Positions 54,252-62,914 are shown, counted from the stretch's first letter. The stretch is DNA of 64,000 nt from Rhizobium esperanzae (GCF_014197615.1 NZ_JACIFY010000006.1:62001-126000), one strand, 5' to 3'. Notes: generated by a model from the sequence alone, not told the origin. Program-made: numbers and translations.

Positions 54252-55142
54252 ATGACGCGCGCTCAGGCGAACCTCCTCCTATTGCTTGCGGCCGCCATCT
54301 GGGGCGGCGGCTTCGTCGCGCAATCGACGGCGATGAAGGCGATCGGCCCCTTCTGGTTCATCGCCCTGCGTTTTGCCGTCGCCACATTGGCCGTGCTGCC
54401 TTTCGTCACCTTTGAAGCGCGCAAAGCCAAGGTGAAGACAAGCCGACGCCATGCGACACTCTATGTCCTCACGGGCCTTGCCCTTTTCAGCGGCGCCGCC
54501 ACCCAGCAGGTCGGGCTGCAGACGACGACGGTGACAAATTCCAGCTTCATCACCGGTCTCTATGTCGTCTTCGTGCCGCTGATCGCCGTGTTCTTCCTGC
54601 GCCGTGCCCCGCATTGGATCATCTGGCCAGGCGCGCTGATGGCGCTCGCCGGCATCTATCTCCTGTCCGGCGGTCATCTCTCGGCGCTTACATCAGGTGA
54701 TCTGCTGACCGTCGTCTGCGCCGTCTTCTGGGCAATCCAGATCACCCTCGCCGGCACGACCGTTTCTGCGACCGGCAGGCCGCTCGCGCTCTCGGCCACG
54801 CAATTCGCCGTCACCGCGGTCTGCGCGCTTGCCGTTGCCGCAGCCGTCGAACCGATCACCCTGTCGGCGATTTGGGCGGCAGGACCAGAGATCCTCTATG
54901 TCGGCATCTTTTCCTCCGGCCTCGCCTTCGTGCTGCAGGTGATCGCTCAGCGCTATACCACGCCCTCGCAGGCTGCGATCTTCCTCTCTTCCGAGGCATT
55001 GTTCGGCTCATCGCTCGCGGCCCTCCTGCTCGGCGAAACGATGTCGGCGACGGGGTATACAGGTTGTGCGCTCATATTTATCGCTATGCTTGTAGTCGAG
55101 CTCGTACCCGGATTGGCTCGCCGCCGCCTGCCGGCCACCTGA
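54252..55142 (+). CDS. DMT superfamily exporter (EamA/RhaT family)
   Basis: A 296-residue membrane protein with ten hydrophobic segments in two EamA repeats: LLLLAAAIWGGGFVAQSTAMKAIGPFWFIALRFAVATLAVLP starts the first, and LTVVCAVFWAIQITLAGTTVS begins the second. The GxVxSSxxFLxxxYTxPxxAAIFLSSEALFGSSLAALLLGE block is typical of the second repeat. Such transporters export amino acids, nucleotides or other metabolites; the substrate is unknown. ATG 54252 follows GAGGACGAC. Confidence 0.92.
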   Translation: MTRAQANLLLLLAAAIWGGGFVAQSTAMKAIGPFWFIALRFAVATLAVLPFVTFEARKAKVKTSRRHATLYVLTGLALFSGAATQQVGLQTTTVTNSSFITGLYVVFVPLIAVFFLRRAPHWIIWPGALMALAGIYLLSGGHLSALTSGDLLTVVCAVFWAIQITLAGTTVSATGRPLALSATQFAVTAVCALAVAAAVEPITLSAIWAAGPEILYVGIFSSGLAFVLQVIAQRYTTPSQAAIFLSSEALFGSSLAALLLGETMSATGYTGCALIFIAMLVVELVPGLARRRLPAT

Positions 55143-55627
55143 ACACGCGTCCAAATATGGGTGGATGTCGGATTCCAAAAAAAATTTACGGAACCCGGAA
55201 AGCCCGTTTACGTTGCATTTTTGGGGAAATCTGCTCGGAACTTATATTGCAGACGATATAAAACGTTAATCATTCCCTATCTTCGAAGAAAATTTTGCGT
55301 TTTTGCGCAAATCGGATATCCGCAGGGGTCTGCCCGACACGGCAGGCTAAAAACTTTTGCTTGCCAAAATCCTTTAAACGCAGCACTCTCAGCGCGTTCG
55401 GGCATTTTGCGAGCATGGGAAGTCCTTAAGTATTTGCGCGCCGGGAACGCTAATATCCCGGTCAGCCGGTTCCGAAAATGGCGGGCGAAAGTCCTGCCGG
55501 GAGCAGGCCGAGGTAGAGGGGACCTTTTTCTCACATTTCAAGAATTGCCTGCCAACGCCTCCCGCAAGGAGGCAATGCTATGATGCTGCCCGTGTGGATG
55601 GCGGGCAGAGAGAAAAGGACCTGAGGC
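55143..55627. other. 485-base AT-richer intergenic region upstream of the cold-shock gene
   Basis: No coding evidence. The last 110 bases form the 5' leader of the cold-shock gene with two hairpins (CCTCCCGCAAGGAGG at 55558-55572 and CTGCCCGTG...GGCGGGCAG at about 55584-55606). Leaders of csp genes usually fold with temperature-dependent effects, so these are candidates. A small RNA here cannot be excluded. Confidence 0.45.
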
Positions 55628-55843
55628 ATGGCAGAGACTGGCACTGTAAAATTCTTCAATACCGACAAAGGCTTCGGCTTCATCAAGCCGGACCGGGGCG
55701 GCGCCGATATCTTCGTTCACATTTCTGCCGTTCAAGCCTCCGGGCTGGCCGGCCTGACGGAAAACCAGAAGGTAAGCTTCGACACGGAGCCGGATCGCCG
55801 TGGCAAAGGCCCGAAGGCCGTCAATCTGCAGATTGCGGGCTGA
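55628..55843 (+). CDS. cold-shock domain protein, CspA family
   Basis: A 71-residue OB-fold RNA/ssDNA-binding protein with RNP1 KGFGFIKP and RNP2 DIFVHIS motifs (MAETGTVKFFNTDKGFGFIKPD...). It melts RNA structure in cold or growth transitions. Length and motifs are normal for CspA. ATG 55628 is preceded by AGAAAAGGACCTGAGGC. A clear terminator follows at 55877-55898. The preceding hairpins may affect its translation. Confidence 0.96.
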   Translation: MAETGTVKFFNTDKGFGFIKPDRGGADIFVHISAVQASGLAGLTENQKVSFDTEPDRRGKGPKAVNLQIAG

Positions 55844-55876
55844 ACCCTTAACAAGGCTGTCGAATTCGAGTTGAAG

Positions 55877-55898
55877 CCCGGCAGCAATGCCGGGTTTT
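55877..55898 (+). terminator. terminator of the cold-shock gene
   Basis: CCCGGCA, loop GCAA and TGCCGGG followed by TTTT, 34 bases after the stop codon. Confidence 0.85.
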
Positions 55899-55984
55899 GT
55901 CGTTCAGCCTTCGTTCAGCTATAATTCTTTAGGACTATGACCATCGAGAAGGAGCCGGCGTTCGGTTTCCGGGATTAGGACTTG

Positions 55985-56446
55985 ATGGTTATGAACAGGC
56001 TTGCCAAAACTCTTCTGCTGACGGCAACGGCTGCCGCGCTCACTCTCTCCGTCATCGGCGAAGCATCGGCCGGTGATCGCCACTGGCGCCATCATAACAA
56101 CAACGACGCCCTCGTCGGCGGCGCCGTCGGCCTCGCCACCGGCCTGATTGTCGGCTCGGCGATTGCCAATAGCGGCCCGGTTTACGACGAACCTCGCTAC
56201 ATCGATCCGCCCTACGAGCCGGGATATTACGAGCCCGCTCCGGTCTACCGCGCCCCGCGCCGCGTCTACGTCGAGCAGCCGCAATATGTCGAACAGCCGC
56301 GATATTACGCGCCTGTCCGCGCCTCGGTGGAGCCCTGGTCGCCACAATGGGAGCGTTACTGCTCTTACCGTTACCGCTCCTTCGATCCGCGCAGCGGCAC
56401 CTATATCGGCAGCGACGGTCGCAGCCACTTCTGCACCGCCGGCTGA
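55985..56446 (+). CDS. exported Tyr/Pro-rich protein, BA14K-like
   Basis: A 153-residue protein with a signal peptide (NRLAKTLLLTATAAALTLSVIGEASAGD), a His/Asn patch (DRHWRHHNNNDALV), one glycine-rich membrane-like segment (GGAVGLATGLIVGSAIA), a Tyr/Pro-rich repeat (YEPGYYEPAPVYRAPRRVYVEQPQYVEQPRYYAP), and an ending CSYRYRSFDPRSGTYIGSDGRSHFC that is the BA14K family signature. Brucella BA14K is an immunoreactive, lectin-like surface protein. ATG 55985 follows AGGA; ATG 55991 is possible. Two Cys in the C-terminal motif probably form a disulfide. Confidence 0.88.
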   Translation: MVMNRLAKTLLLTATAAALTLSVIGEASAGDRHWRHHNNNDALVGGAVGLATGLIVGSAIANSGPVYDEPRYIDPPYEPGYYEPAPVYRAPRRVYVEQPQYVEQPRYYAPVRASVEPWSPQWERYCSYRYRSFDPRSGTYIGSDGRSHFCTAG

Positions 56447-56468
56447 TCGCCCAATCACTCCTTATCCG

Positions 56469-56499
56469 AAGCGCCGCTTTTCAGCGGCGCTTTTGTTTT
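56469..56499. terminator. bidirectional terminator
   Basis: AAGCGCCGCT and AGCGGCGCTT pair around TTTC, followed by TTGTTTTAG. It serves the BA14K-like gene and, read leftwards, possibly the histidine kinase operon whose last gene ends at 56503. Confidence 0.8.
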
Positions 56500-56502
56500 A
56501 GT

Positions 56503-57879
56503 TTAGGCAGGAATACGGATCGTTGCTCTCAAGCCCCCGAGCGGGCTGTCGCCGAGGGTGACGTTGCCGCCGTGGCTGCGGGCAATGTCGCGGGCGATCG
56601 CAAGGCCGAGGCCGGTGCCCGAAGCATCGAGGTTGCGCGCCGTATCCAGCCGGAAGAACGGCTTGAACACGTCCTCGCGGTTCTTTTCCGGAATGCCCGG
56701 CCCGTCATCGTCGAAAACCACCGTCAGCCATTTGGCGTTGTGCTTGGCCTCGATGTCGAGCCGGCCCGCATAACGACGCGCATTCGAGGCCAGGTTGGTG
56801 ACGAGACGCATGAAGGCGTTCGGCCTGACGGATATGTCGTCGTCGCCTTCGATGGAATAGTTGAATGTCTTGCCGTGCAGGGCGAAATCGGATTCCAGCT
56901 TGGCGAAGATCTCGCTGAGCTTCAGTTCGCCGACATCCTCTTCGACCTCGCCGCGTGCGAAGGCCATGTAGGCCTCCAGCATCGTCTGCATATCGTTGAC
57001 GTCGTCGTTCAGCCCATGCAGGTCGGGATTGTCGCCGGCAAGCGCCAACTGCAGTTTGAAGCGGGTGAGGATGGTGCGCAGATCGTGGCTGACGCCGGAA
57101 AGCATCGCGGTGCGCTGCTCGATCTGCCGCTCGATTCGCTCGCGCATCAGAATGAAGGCAAGACCGGCGCGCCGGACTTCGTCGGCACCGCGCGGATAGA
57201 AATTGTCGGGTTTCTGCCCCTTGCCGAAGCTTTCGGCCGCGCGCGCCAAGGTCAGGATCGGCCGGATCTGCCCGCGCAGGAAGAGGATCGAGATGCCGAT
57301 CAGCACCAGCGAAGTGCCGACCATCCAGACGATGAAGATATGCGTGTTCGAGGCATAGGTCTGGCTGCGCTTGGTCAGCACCCGCAGAATCTTGTTGTCC
57401 AGCTTGATGCGGATTTCGACGAGATTCGAGTTGCCGACCGTGTCGATCCAGAAAGGCCGGTGGATCTCGTCAGTGATCTCGTCGCTGAGGATGCCGTCGA
57501 GGATCGAGAAGAACGGCTTGACGCGCGGCGGCGGCAGGTCGCCGTCCGGCTCGATCGAGATCTGCAGGCTGAGCTGGTCGCGGGCGATGCGGATGATTTC
57601 GCTATAGTCCGAATTCTGCGGATAGGTCTCGATGATCTCGATGATCGCCGCGATATCGCGGGTGACGGCAAGCGACAGCCGCTCCGTCACCATCTGCCAG
57701 TGGCGCTCCATGAAGACGGCGGCGACGACGGATTGCAGCAGCACCATCGGAATGATGATGATCAGCAGCGAGCGCGCATAAAGCCCGGTCGGCAGCCGTC
57801 TGCGCAACCAGCGCACGATCGAGCGCCAGCCCGGCTCAGAAGTGCGGTCTTCCCGCCGCAAGCTATCGATCGTCGCCAT
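56503..57879 (-). CDS. sensor histidine kinase of the MarR/OmpR operon
   Basis: A 458-residue membrane kinase. Segment 1 (SLLIIIIPMVLLQSVVAAVF) and segment 2 (IFIVWMVGTSLVLIGISILFL) enclose a ~145-residue periplasmic sensor. HAMP follows, then the phosphoacceptor in GVSHDLRTILTRFKLQLAL, and the ATPase boxes DDDGPGIPEKNRE, FRLDTARNLDASGTGLGLAIARDI. It belongs to the EnvZ-like class. The response regulator gene lies just upstream (24 bases) and the MarR gene upstream of that; all three probably form one transcription unit. Confidence 0.93.
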   Translation of the reverse strand: MATIDSLRREDRTSEPGWRSIVRWLRRRLPTGLYARSLLIIIIPMVLLQSVVAAVFMERHWQMVTERLSLAVTRDIAAIIEIIETYPQNSDYSEIIRIARDQLSLQISIEPDGDLPPPRVKPFFSILDGILSDEITDEIHRPFWIDTVGNSNLVEIRIKLDNKILRVLTKRSQTYASNTHIFIVWMVGTSLVLIGISILFLRGQIRPILTLARAAESFGKGQKPDNFYPRGADEVRRAGLAFILMRERIERQIEQRTAMLSGVSHDLRTILTRFKLQLALAGDNPDLHGLNDDVNDMQTMLEAYMAFARGEVEEDVGELKLSEIFAKLESDFALHGKTFNYSIEGDDDISVRPNAFMRLVTNLASNARRYAGRLDIEAKHNAKWLTVVFDDDGPGIPEKNREDVFKPFFRLDTARNLDASGTGLGLAIARDIARSHGGNVTLGDSPLGGLRATIRIPA

Positions 57880-57902
57880 CAGCGCCGGTCCTGATCTTGA
57901 GT

Positions 57903-58604
57903 TTAATCGATGCTCAGCCTGTATCCGATGCCGCGCACGGTCTGCAGCCAGACGGGATTGGCGGGATCGTCCTCGATCTTACGCCGCAGCCGGTTGATCT
58001 GCACGTCGATCGTCCGCTCGCCGACCTCGGTGTCGTTGCCGATCAGTTCATGCCGGGGAATCGTGTCGCCGGCGCGCCGGGCAAAGAGCAGCATTATTTC
58101 CTGCTCGCGGTCGGTGAGTCGGATCACCTCGCTGGCCTTCTTCAGCTCCTTGCGGGTGAGCGAGAACGTGTAGGGGCCGAACATCACCTGTTCGATCTTC
58201 GGTCCCTCGCCGCCGGCATTGCGGCGCAGGATATTGTTGATACGCAGCACCAGTTCGCGCGGGTCGAACGGCTTGGAAAGATAATCGTCGGCGCCTGCTT
58301 CCAGGCCTTCGATGCGATTGCCCGATTCCGCCAGCGCCGTCAGCATGATGATCGGCACATTCTTGATGGCGCGAAGCCCGCGGGTGACCTCGATGCCGGA
58401 TTCGCCGGGCATCATCACATCCATGATGATCAGGTCGAAATCCAGGCCCGCCAGCTTGCGCTGCGCCTCGGCGCCATCGGCGGCGACGGTAACGCGGAAA
58501 CCGTTCTCCGCGAGATAACGGTTGAGCAGCGCGCGGATACGCGAATCGTCGTCGACCACCAGCAGATGCGCTGCATCGTCGGAAATACCTGTCTTGACCG
58601 CCAT
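57903..58604 (-). CDS. OmpR-family response regulator, PetR-like
   Basis: A 233-residue regulator. The receiver has the phosphoacceptor Asp in FDLIIMDVMMPGESG and the conserved Lys in YLSKPFDPREL. The DNA-binding winged helix includes RLTDREQEIMLLFARRAGDTIPRHELI and VGERTIDVQINRLRRKIEDDPANPVWLQTVRGIGYRL. In Rhodobacter a PetP(MarR)-PetR pair precedes cytochrome bc1 genes, and this operon has the same order (MarR, OmpR-type), with a kinase gene added. No petABC genes are here. It starts directly after the MarR stop. Confidence 0.93.
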   Translation of the reverse strand: MAVKTGISDDAAHLLVVDDDSRIRALLNRYLAENGFRVTVAADGAEAQRKLAGLDFDLIIMDVMMPGESGIEVTRGLRAIKNVPIIMLTALAESGNRIEGLEAGADDYLSKPFDPRELVLRINNILRRNAGGEGPKIEQVMFGPYTFSLTRKELKKASEVIRLTDREQEIMLLFARRAGDTIPRHELIGNDTEVGERTIDVQINRLRRKIEDDPANPVWLQTVRGIGYRLSID

Positions 58605-59096
58605 TCACTCCGCCTTCTGTCTGTCCCGCATCCCTCTGAGGAAAGCTTTTACGCCCTCCCGCACCTCCGCAGAAGCCCCTTCGAATGCCCGCTCAATGCG
58701 GCGCGATTGCGGCTCGGCAAGGGCAAGCGCCAGCTCTCGTCCCGATTTGGTCGGATAGAGCTTGCGTTGCCGCCGGTCCTCCGGGCCTGCCACCTGGCGA
58801 ATATAACCTGAATCGATCAGCTGTTTCAGCACCCTTGCAAGGCTCTGCTTGGTGATCTTCAGCGTATCGAGAAGATCGGCCACCGTCATGCCTGGATTGC
58901 GGTTGACGAAATGCACGACGCGGTGATGTGCCCGGCCGAAGCCGCTCTTTTCGAGGATGGCGTCAGGATCGGAAACGAAGTCGCGATAGGCGAAGAAGAA
59001 CAGCTCGATGATCTCGAAATCGATGATGTCGGTATCTTCCATCGGCGTGGCCAGCGGCTCTGGCTTGCCTGCTTTCGGGCCGGTCTGTCCTGACAC
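58605..59096 (-). CDS. MarR family transcriptional regulator, PetP-like
   Basis: A 163-residue winged-helix regulator: RAHHRVVHFVNRNPGMTVADLLDTLKITKQSLARVLKQLIDSGYIRQVAGPEDRRQRKLYPTKSGRELALAL carries the helix-turn-helix and the DxRxxR wing. First gene of the operon with the OmpR-type regulator, whose ATG comes right after this stop codon. This order and the FFAYRDFVSDPDAIL stretch fit PetP of Rhodobacter. Upstream lies an ilvE relic (59230-59489). Signal molecules are unknown. Confidence 0.9.
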   Translation of the reverse strand: MSGQTGPKAGKPEPLATPMEDTDIIDFEIIELFFFAYRDFVSDPDAILEKSGFGRAHHRVVHFVNRNPGMTVADLLDTLKITKQSLARVLKQLIDSGYIRQVAGPEDRRQRKLYPTKSGRELALALAEPQSRRIERAFEGASAEVREGVKAFLRGMRDRQKAE

Positions 59097-59229
59097 TCGG
59101 CATTTCCTTTCTCATCCCGCACATATCTTCGGAAACCAAGGTCGGCCCGCAACTTCCGACGCAACAAAACAATTCCCCTTGCGTCTGTGGATAAAACGTA
59201 ATGGGGGCAACAATCAACAGACATGGCGC

Positions 59230-59489
59230 AGGAAGGGCATCCGGCCCGATATCGCCGAATACCATTGCCGCGAGACTGCGCCCTGCGCCTGCGAAGGCAA
59301 GGGCTGCGCGGATATGACGATGCTCGATTATCGTGGCCAGGTCGACGTATCGACCGGGCCAACATTTTCTTCGTCAAGGACGGCGTCATTCACGCCGAGC
59401 CGTATCGCTTCACGCGGTCGACGATCTCCGAAACCCTGATCAACCACACCATGAAGGATGTTTATCCGACGGCGGTCGCCGCCGGATAA
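59230..59489 (+). pseudogene. decayed branched-chain aminotransferase (ilvE) fragment
   Basis: Two reading frames together read like the middle and end of an IlvE-type class IV aminotransferase. The first (about 59290-59350) gives GCADMTMLDYRGQV, like the ADAMMLDxRGxVAE block. After a frameshift near 59350 the second gives ANIFFVKDGVIHAEPY, close to the conserved GANIFFVKDGxIHTP block. It then jumps to a C-terminal-type ending, TISETLINHTMKDVYPTAVAAG and a stop, with about 100 residues missing. The N-terminal half of the gene is also absent. Confidence 0.65.
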
Positions 59490-59527
59490 TATCCGTCACG
59501 CGCTCAGTCCGGCCGGAGAGTCGAGCC

Positions 59528-59797
59528 TTACCGATGCGCCCGCGCCATGACCAGTCCGGCGAGCGTCGAGAGAATGCCGCCGCCGATCAGGCCGCCGATG
59601 CCGTCGGCGATCAGGCCGGTCATCGCCGCTTCCCCGCCGACCATGCTGAGCAGCATGCCGCCGCCCACACCGCCGATCGCGCCGGCGATCGTACGGGCGA
59701 CGACGTTCATCGCCTGCTGTTTCAACGCGGCGCTCGCGGCATTGCCGCCGATGGCGCCGGCAATCAATTGCGTGACGAGCGGAAGTAACGCTTCCAT
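59528..59797 (-). CDS. small glycine-rich membrane protein
   Basis: An 89-residue protein, MEALLPLVTQLIAGAIGGNAASAALKQQAMNVVARTIAGAIGGVGGGMLLSMVGG..., with two Gly/Ala-rich (glycine-zipper-like) helices able to span or coat membranes. Unknown function, but a very good ribosome site (GAGGAGGAAATC) before ATG 59797 and clean codon use suggest a real gene. Similar short genes are common in Rhizobium. Confidence 0.75.
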   Translation of the reverse strand: MEALLPLVTQLIAGAIGGNAASAALKQQAMNVVARTIAGAIGGVGGGMLLSMVGGEAAMTGLIADGIGGLIGGGILSTLAGLVMARAHR

Positions 59798-59982
59798 GAT
59801 TTCCTCCTCTGGCGATCTCCCCGATCGCCGATCCATACCGAACCTTCGGTATATTAGAATTTTATCATATTTCAGGAAAATGCGTGAGGAAAAATCAACC
59901 CATACGAGATTAAGGCGGCGGGAGGAGACACAGCGGCGGAGGCGGCCGAACGACCGCCTCGTTTTGCATTTTGCCGATCACG

Positions 59983-60600
59983 TCACTGATAGATATAGAC
60001 GATCCGGCGCGTACCCGGATCGACCAGCACCGGCCGGTCGTTGATCCTGGTATAACGATATTCGTAGTCCGGGATCGTCTGGAAGGTGACGTCGGCGGGC
60101 ACTTCCGCACCGACGACGACATCGCCGCCGAGCTGCACCGTCTGGCCGGGGTTGGTGTCGATATAGGTGCGAACCGTTTCCGGCGGAGTGATGGTTTCGA
60201 CCGCCCCGACGGGACCGATCAATTCGTCGCCCGGCGCCGGCTGCGGGTCGGCGGGAACGACACTGGCGGTCGACTCATAGGTCACGACGGGAACGCCGAT
60301 CTCGGCGCGGTGCTGTTCGACGATGACGGGGCTGCCGCCGCGGTCGACCTGCAGATAATCGGCATAGACCCAGCCGCGCATGCCATTGACGTCGACACGG
60401 CACCAGCGGCTGCCTTCGATGCAGCCGTCGAGCACCGCGGTCGAGCCACGCGTGGCAAGACCGACTGCCGGATATTGCGGGCCGGGGCCGGCGCGGACGT
60501 TGAGATCATTGACGGTCGTCGCCACCATCTCCGCCTGCGCAAGCCCGCCGCTCGCCAGGAGCACGGCTCCCGCCAGCAGAATGTTTCTCTTCAAGGTCAT
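59983..60600 (-). CDS. periplasmic SH3-like and DUF1236 domain protein
   Basis: A 205-residue secreted protein. A signal peptide (MTLKRNILLAGAVLLASGGLAQAE) is followed by a bacterial SH3 domain (TTVNDLNVRAGPGPQYPAVGLATRGSTAVLDGCIEGSRWCRVDVNGMRGWVYADYL, about residues 26-82). A Pro-rich linker and a DUF1236 ending (YRYTRINDRPVLVDPGTRRIVYIYQ) complete it. SH3b domains often bind peptidoglycan, so an envelope role is inferred. Two Cys in the SH3 domain can form a disulfide. ATG 60600 begins the signal peptide; the 280 bases upstream hold no clear gene. Confidence 0.9.
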   Translation of the reverse strand: MTLKRNILLAGAVLLASGGLAQAEMVATTVNDLNVRAGPGPQYPAVGLATRGSTAVLDGCIEGSRWCRVDVNGMRGWVYADYLQVDRGGSPVIVEQHRAEIGVPVVTYESTASVVPADPQPAPGDELIGPVGAVETITPPETVRTYIDTNPGQTVQLGGDVVVGAEVPADVTFQTIPDYEYRYTRINDRPVLVDPGTRRIVYIYQ

Positions 60601-60887
60601 ATGAGCGTCTCCTTGGTTTCGATGGGCGGACAACGCGTGGGCTTCCACGATGTTCCCAGGCACGCCGCAGCGCGAAACGCCGCTTGCGGAGTGCTTCTCA
60701 CAAACCTTTGAAGACGTTGAATAAAGCCTGAATTTTTCGGCCGCCGGCATCACCATCGCGATGCATAAATTCTTATTGCAGCCGGTCTTTTAAGCGTGAG
60801 GCTCGCCGGAGAGGCAGAAGATTCCGGCTGCCCTTGCAGCCGTTTCGGATTATACCCTGAGCATCATAGACACCAAGCGAGGCATTT

Positions 60888-61541
60888 ATGGACATGCTCC
60901 AGGCCGGCATCATTCCGGTGACACCTTTCCAGCAAAACTGCACGATCTTCTTCGATCCCGATACCAAGGAAGGCGTCGTCGTCGATCCGGGTGGCGACGT
61001 GCCGCTGATCCTCCAGGCGATCGCGCAAAACGGCCTGACCATCAAGGAAATCTGGCTGACCCATGGCCATCTCGATCATGCCGGTGGCGCCAGCGAACTG
61101 AAGGAGGCCTTGAGCGTCGACGTTGTCGGCCCGCATCAGGACGACCTGCCGCTATTGCAGAGGATCGAAACCCAGGCCGAAAAATACGGCATATCGGGAT
61201 TGCGCAATGTCCTGCCTGACCGCTGGCTGAAGGATGGCGACAAGGTCTCCTTCGGCGCCCACGAATTCGAGGTCTATCACGCCCCCGGCCATGCACCCGG
61301 CCACGTCATCTATTTCAACCGCGCGCAGAATTTCGCCCATCTCGGCGACGTGCTGTTCAACGGCTCGATCGGCCGGACCGACCTGCCCGGCGGCAATCAT
61401 CAGCAGCTTCTCGATTCGATCCGCGATAAGGTATTGCCGCTCGGCGACGACGTCGGCTTCATCTGCGGCCACGGCCCCGGCAGCCGCATCGGCGACGAAC
61501 GGCGGAGCAATCCATTTCTGCAGGAAATCAAGCCGCGTTGA
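60888..61541 (+). CDS. MBL-fold metallo-hydrolase (glyoxalase II-like, YcbL type)
   Basis: A 217-residue hydrolase with the metal-binding HxHxDH motif (LTHGHLDHAGG), a second His in HAPGHAPGHVIYF, the bridging Asp in LGDVLFNGSIGRTDLPGG, and GHGPGSRIGDERRSNPFL at the end. The short type without the glyoxalase II C-terminal domain matches YcbL/Class II enzymes. It probably cleaves a thioester. A degraded intergenic repeat follows the stop codon. Confidence 0.92.
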   Translation: MDMLQAGIIPVTPFQQNCTIFFDPDTKEGVVVDPGGDVPLILQAIAQNGLTIKEIWLTHGHLDHAGGASELKEALSVDVVGPHQDDLPLLQRIETQAEKYGISGLRNVLPDRWLKDGDKVSFGAHEFEVYHAPGHAPGHVIYFNRAQNFAHLGDVLFNGSIGRTDLPGGNHQQLLDSIRDKVLPLGDDVGFICGHGPGSRIGDERRSNPFLQEIKPR

Positions 61542-61574
61542 GCATCCGGCTCGGGCACATCGAGCACCAACCCG

Positions 61575-61696
61575 CGACGTCATCCTCGGCCTTGTGCCGA
61601 GGATCTACGCACATCAAATCAAGAACCTGAAAATAAACGTTTTTCTGCCAAGCAATTGCAGTACTCAAATGCTTGGCACCAAGCCCAACATGACGC
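61575..61696. repeat. dispersed palindromic repeat, CGTCATCCTCGG family, copy B
   Basis: The left arm CGTCATCCTCGGCCTTGTGC (61578) with CGAGGATCTACGCA matches copy A at 22.85 kb. The right arm is decayed (CACCAAGCCCAACATGACGC near 61677-61695). It fills the space between the metallo-hydrolase and csaA. Confidence 0.6.
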
Positions 61697-61732
61697 AGGA
61701 CAGCTTGTCAACGAACTGCTGCGAGCGCACGC

Positions 61733-62074
61733 TCACATCATCTTCCTGCCGTTCGGCACCGGCTGTTCGACAGCCGTAAGCACGATTGCGCCGTTCTCGT
61801 CCTCGAATCCCAGCGTCAGCACTTCCGAGCGGACCGGCCCGATCTGGCGCGGCGGGAAATTGACGACGCCGAGCACCTGCCGGCCGATCAGGCTTTCCAG
61901 CGTGTAGTGCACGGTGATCTGCGCCGATGATTTCTTGATGCCGATCTCGGGACCGAAGTCGATGACCAGCTTGTATGCCGGCTTGCGCGCTTCCGGAAAG
62001 GGACTAGCCTCGATAATCGTGCCGACGCGAATATCGACACGCTCGAAATCGGCGTAAGTGATCTCTTCGGCCAT
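61733..62074 (-). CDS. csaA: tRNA-binding domain protein CsaA
   Basis: A 113-residue EMAPII/OB-fold tRNA-binding protein. Family blocks: VDIRVGTIIEASPFPEARKPAYKLVIDFGPEIGIKKSSAQIT, with VVNFPPRQIGPVRSEVLTLGF and LTAVEQPVPNGRKM. CsaA was described as a secretion-related chaperone and binds tRNA. ATG 62074 is preceded by GGGAGATC. proC lies 11 bases upstream on the same strand, so they may be one operon with the YbjN gene. Confidence 0.93.
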   Translation of the reverse strand: MAEEITYADFERVDIRVGTIIEASPFPEARKPAYKLVIDFGPEIGIKKSSAQITVHYTLESLIGRQVLGVVNFPPRQIGPVRSEVLTLGFEDENGAIVLTAVEQPVPNGRKMM

Positions 62075-62085
62075 GCCGATCTCCC

Positions 62086-62913
62086 TCAGCCGGCCAGTTC
62101 CTCGGCCCGCTTGCGCGCCGCCGCAAGGGCCGCGTCGAACAGAGGCTGCATGCCGTCTTCCGCCATCAGCACGGCGAGCGCTGCCGCCGTCGTGCCGCCG
62201 GGAGACGTCACATTCTGCCGCAGCCGCGAAGCGTCGTCGGGGGACTGGTGCAAGAGTTCACCAGCCCCCGCGACTGTTTCCCGCGCAAGACGCATGGCGA
62301 GGTCCGCCTGCAAGCCGAGTTTACGGCCTGCCTCCGCCATGCATTCGACGAGATAGAACACATAGGCAGGACCGCTGCCAGAAAGCGCCGTCACCGCATC
62401 GATATCGGCCTCCTCGGGCACCCATTCGACCGGACCCGAGACACTGAGAAGCGAATGAACACGATCGCGCTGCTGATCGCTGACCCCGGCATTGGCAAAG
62501 GCGCCGGTGACGCCGCGCCCGACCATAGCCGGCGTGTTCGGCATGGCCCGCACCATGGCGGCTTTACCGAGATGTTTCTCGAGGAAACCGAGCGTCTTGC
62601 CGGCCGCGACCGAAACGACGACCGTTTCCGCGCCGACGGCGCTCTTCACATCAGGCAATACCGTCTCCATCACCTGCGGCTTGATCGCCAGGAACAGAAC
62701 GCTCGCCTTCAGATCCGCCGGAACCGCGGTCAGATGCTTCGCGCCCGCCTCGCCGATCGTCGCAAGCATTGCCGGCGACGGGCCGGGATCGACGACGATG
62801 ACGGCCGAGCCCGGGACGCCGCTCTTCAGCCAGCCGGAAAGCATCGCTCCGCCCATGTTTCCGGCGCCGATCAGGACGACGGGTTTTTCCGATGAGAAAG
62901 CATTTACCGGCAT
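62086..62913 (-). CDS. proC: pyrroline-5-carboxylate reductase
   Basis: Last step of proline synthesis, NAD(P)H-dependent reduction of pyrroline-5-carboxylate. The 275-residue protein has a Rossmann start (PVVLIGAGNMGGAMLSGWL), VLFLAIKPQ, VRAMPNTPAMVGRGVTG, and the signature in the C-terminal dimer domain DIDAVTALSGSGPAYVFYLVECMAEAG with TVAGAGELL and QNVTSPGGTTAAAL. ATG 62913 (MPVNAFSSEKPVVLIG) is one base after the YbjN stop codon. It precedes csaA. Confidence 0.96.
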   Translation of the reverse strand: MPVNAFSSEKPVVLIGAGNMGGAMLSGWLKSGVPGSAVIVVDPGPSPAMLATIGEAGAKHLTAVPADLKASVLFLAIKPQVMETVLPDVKSAVGAETVVVSVAAGKTLGFLEKHLGKAAMVRAMPNTPAMVGRGVTGAFANAGVSDQQRDRVHSLLSVSGPVEWVPEEADIDAVTALSGSGPAYVFYLVECMAEAGRKLGLQADLAMRLARETVAGAGELLHQSPDDASRLRQNVTSPGGTTAAALAVLMAEDGMQPLFDAALAAARKRAEELAG

Positions 62914-62914
62914 C

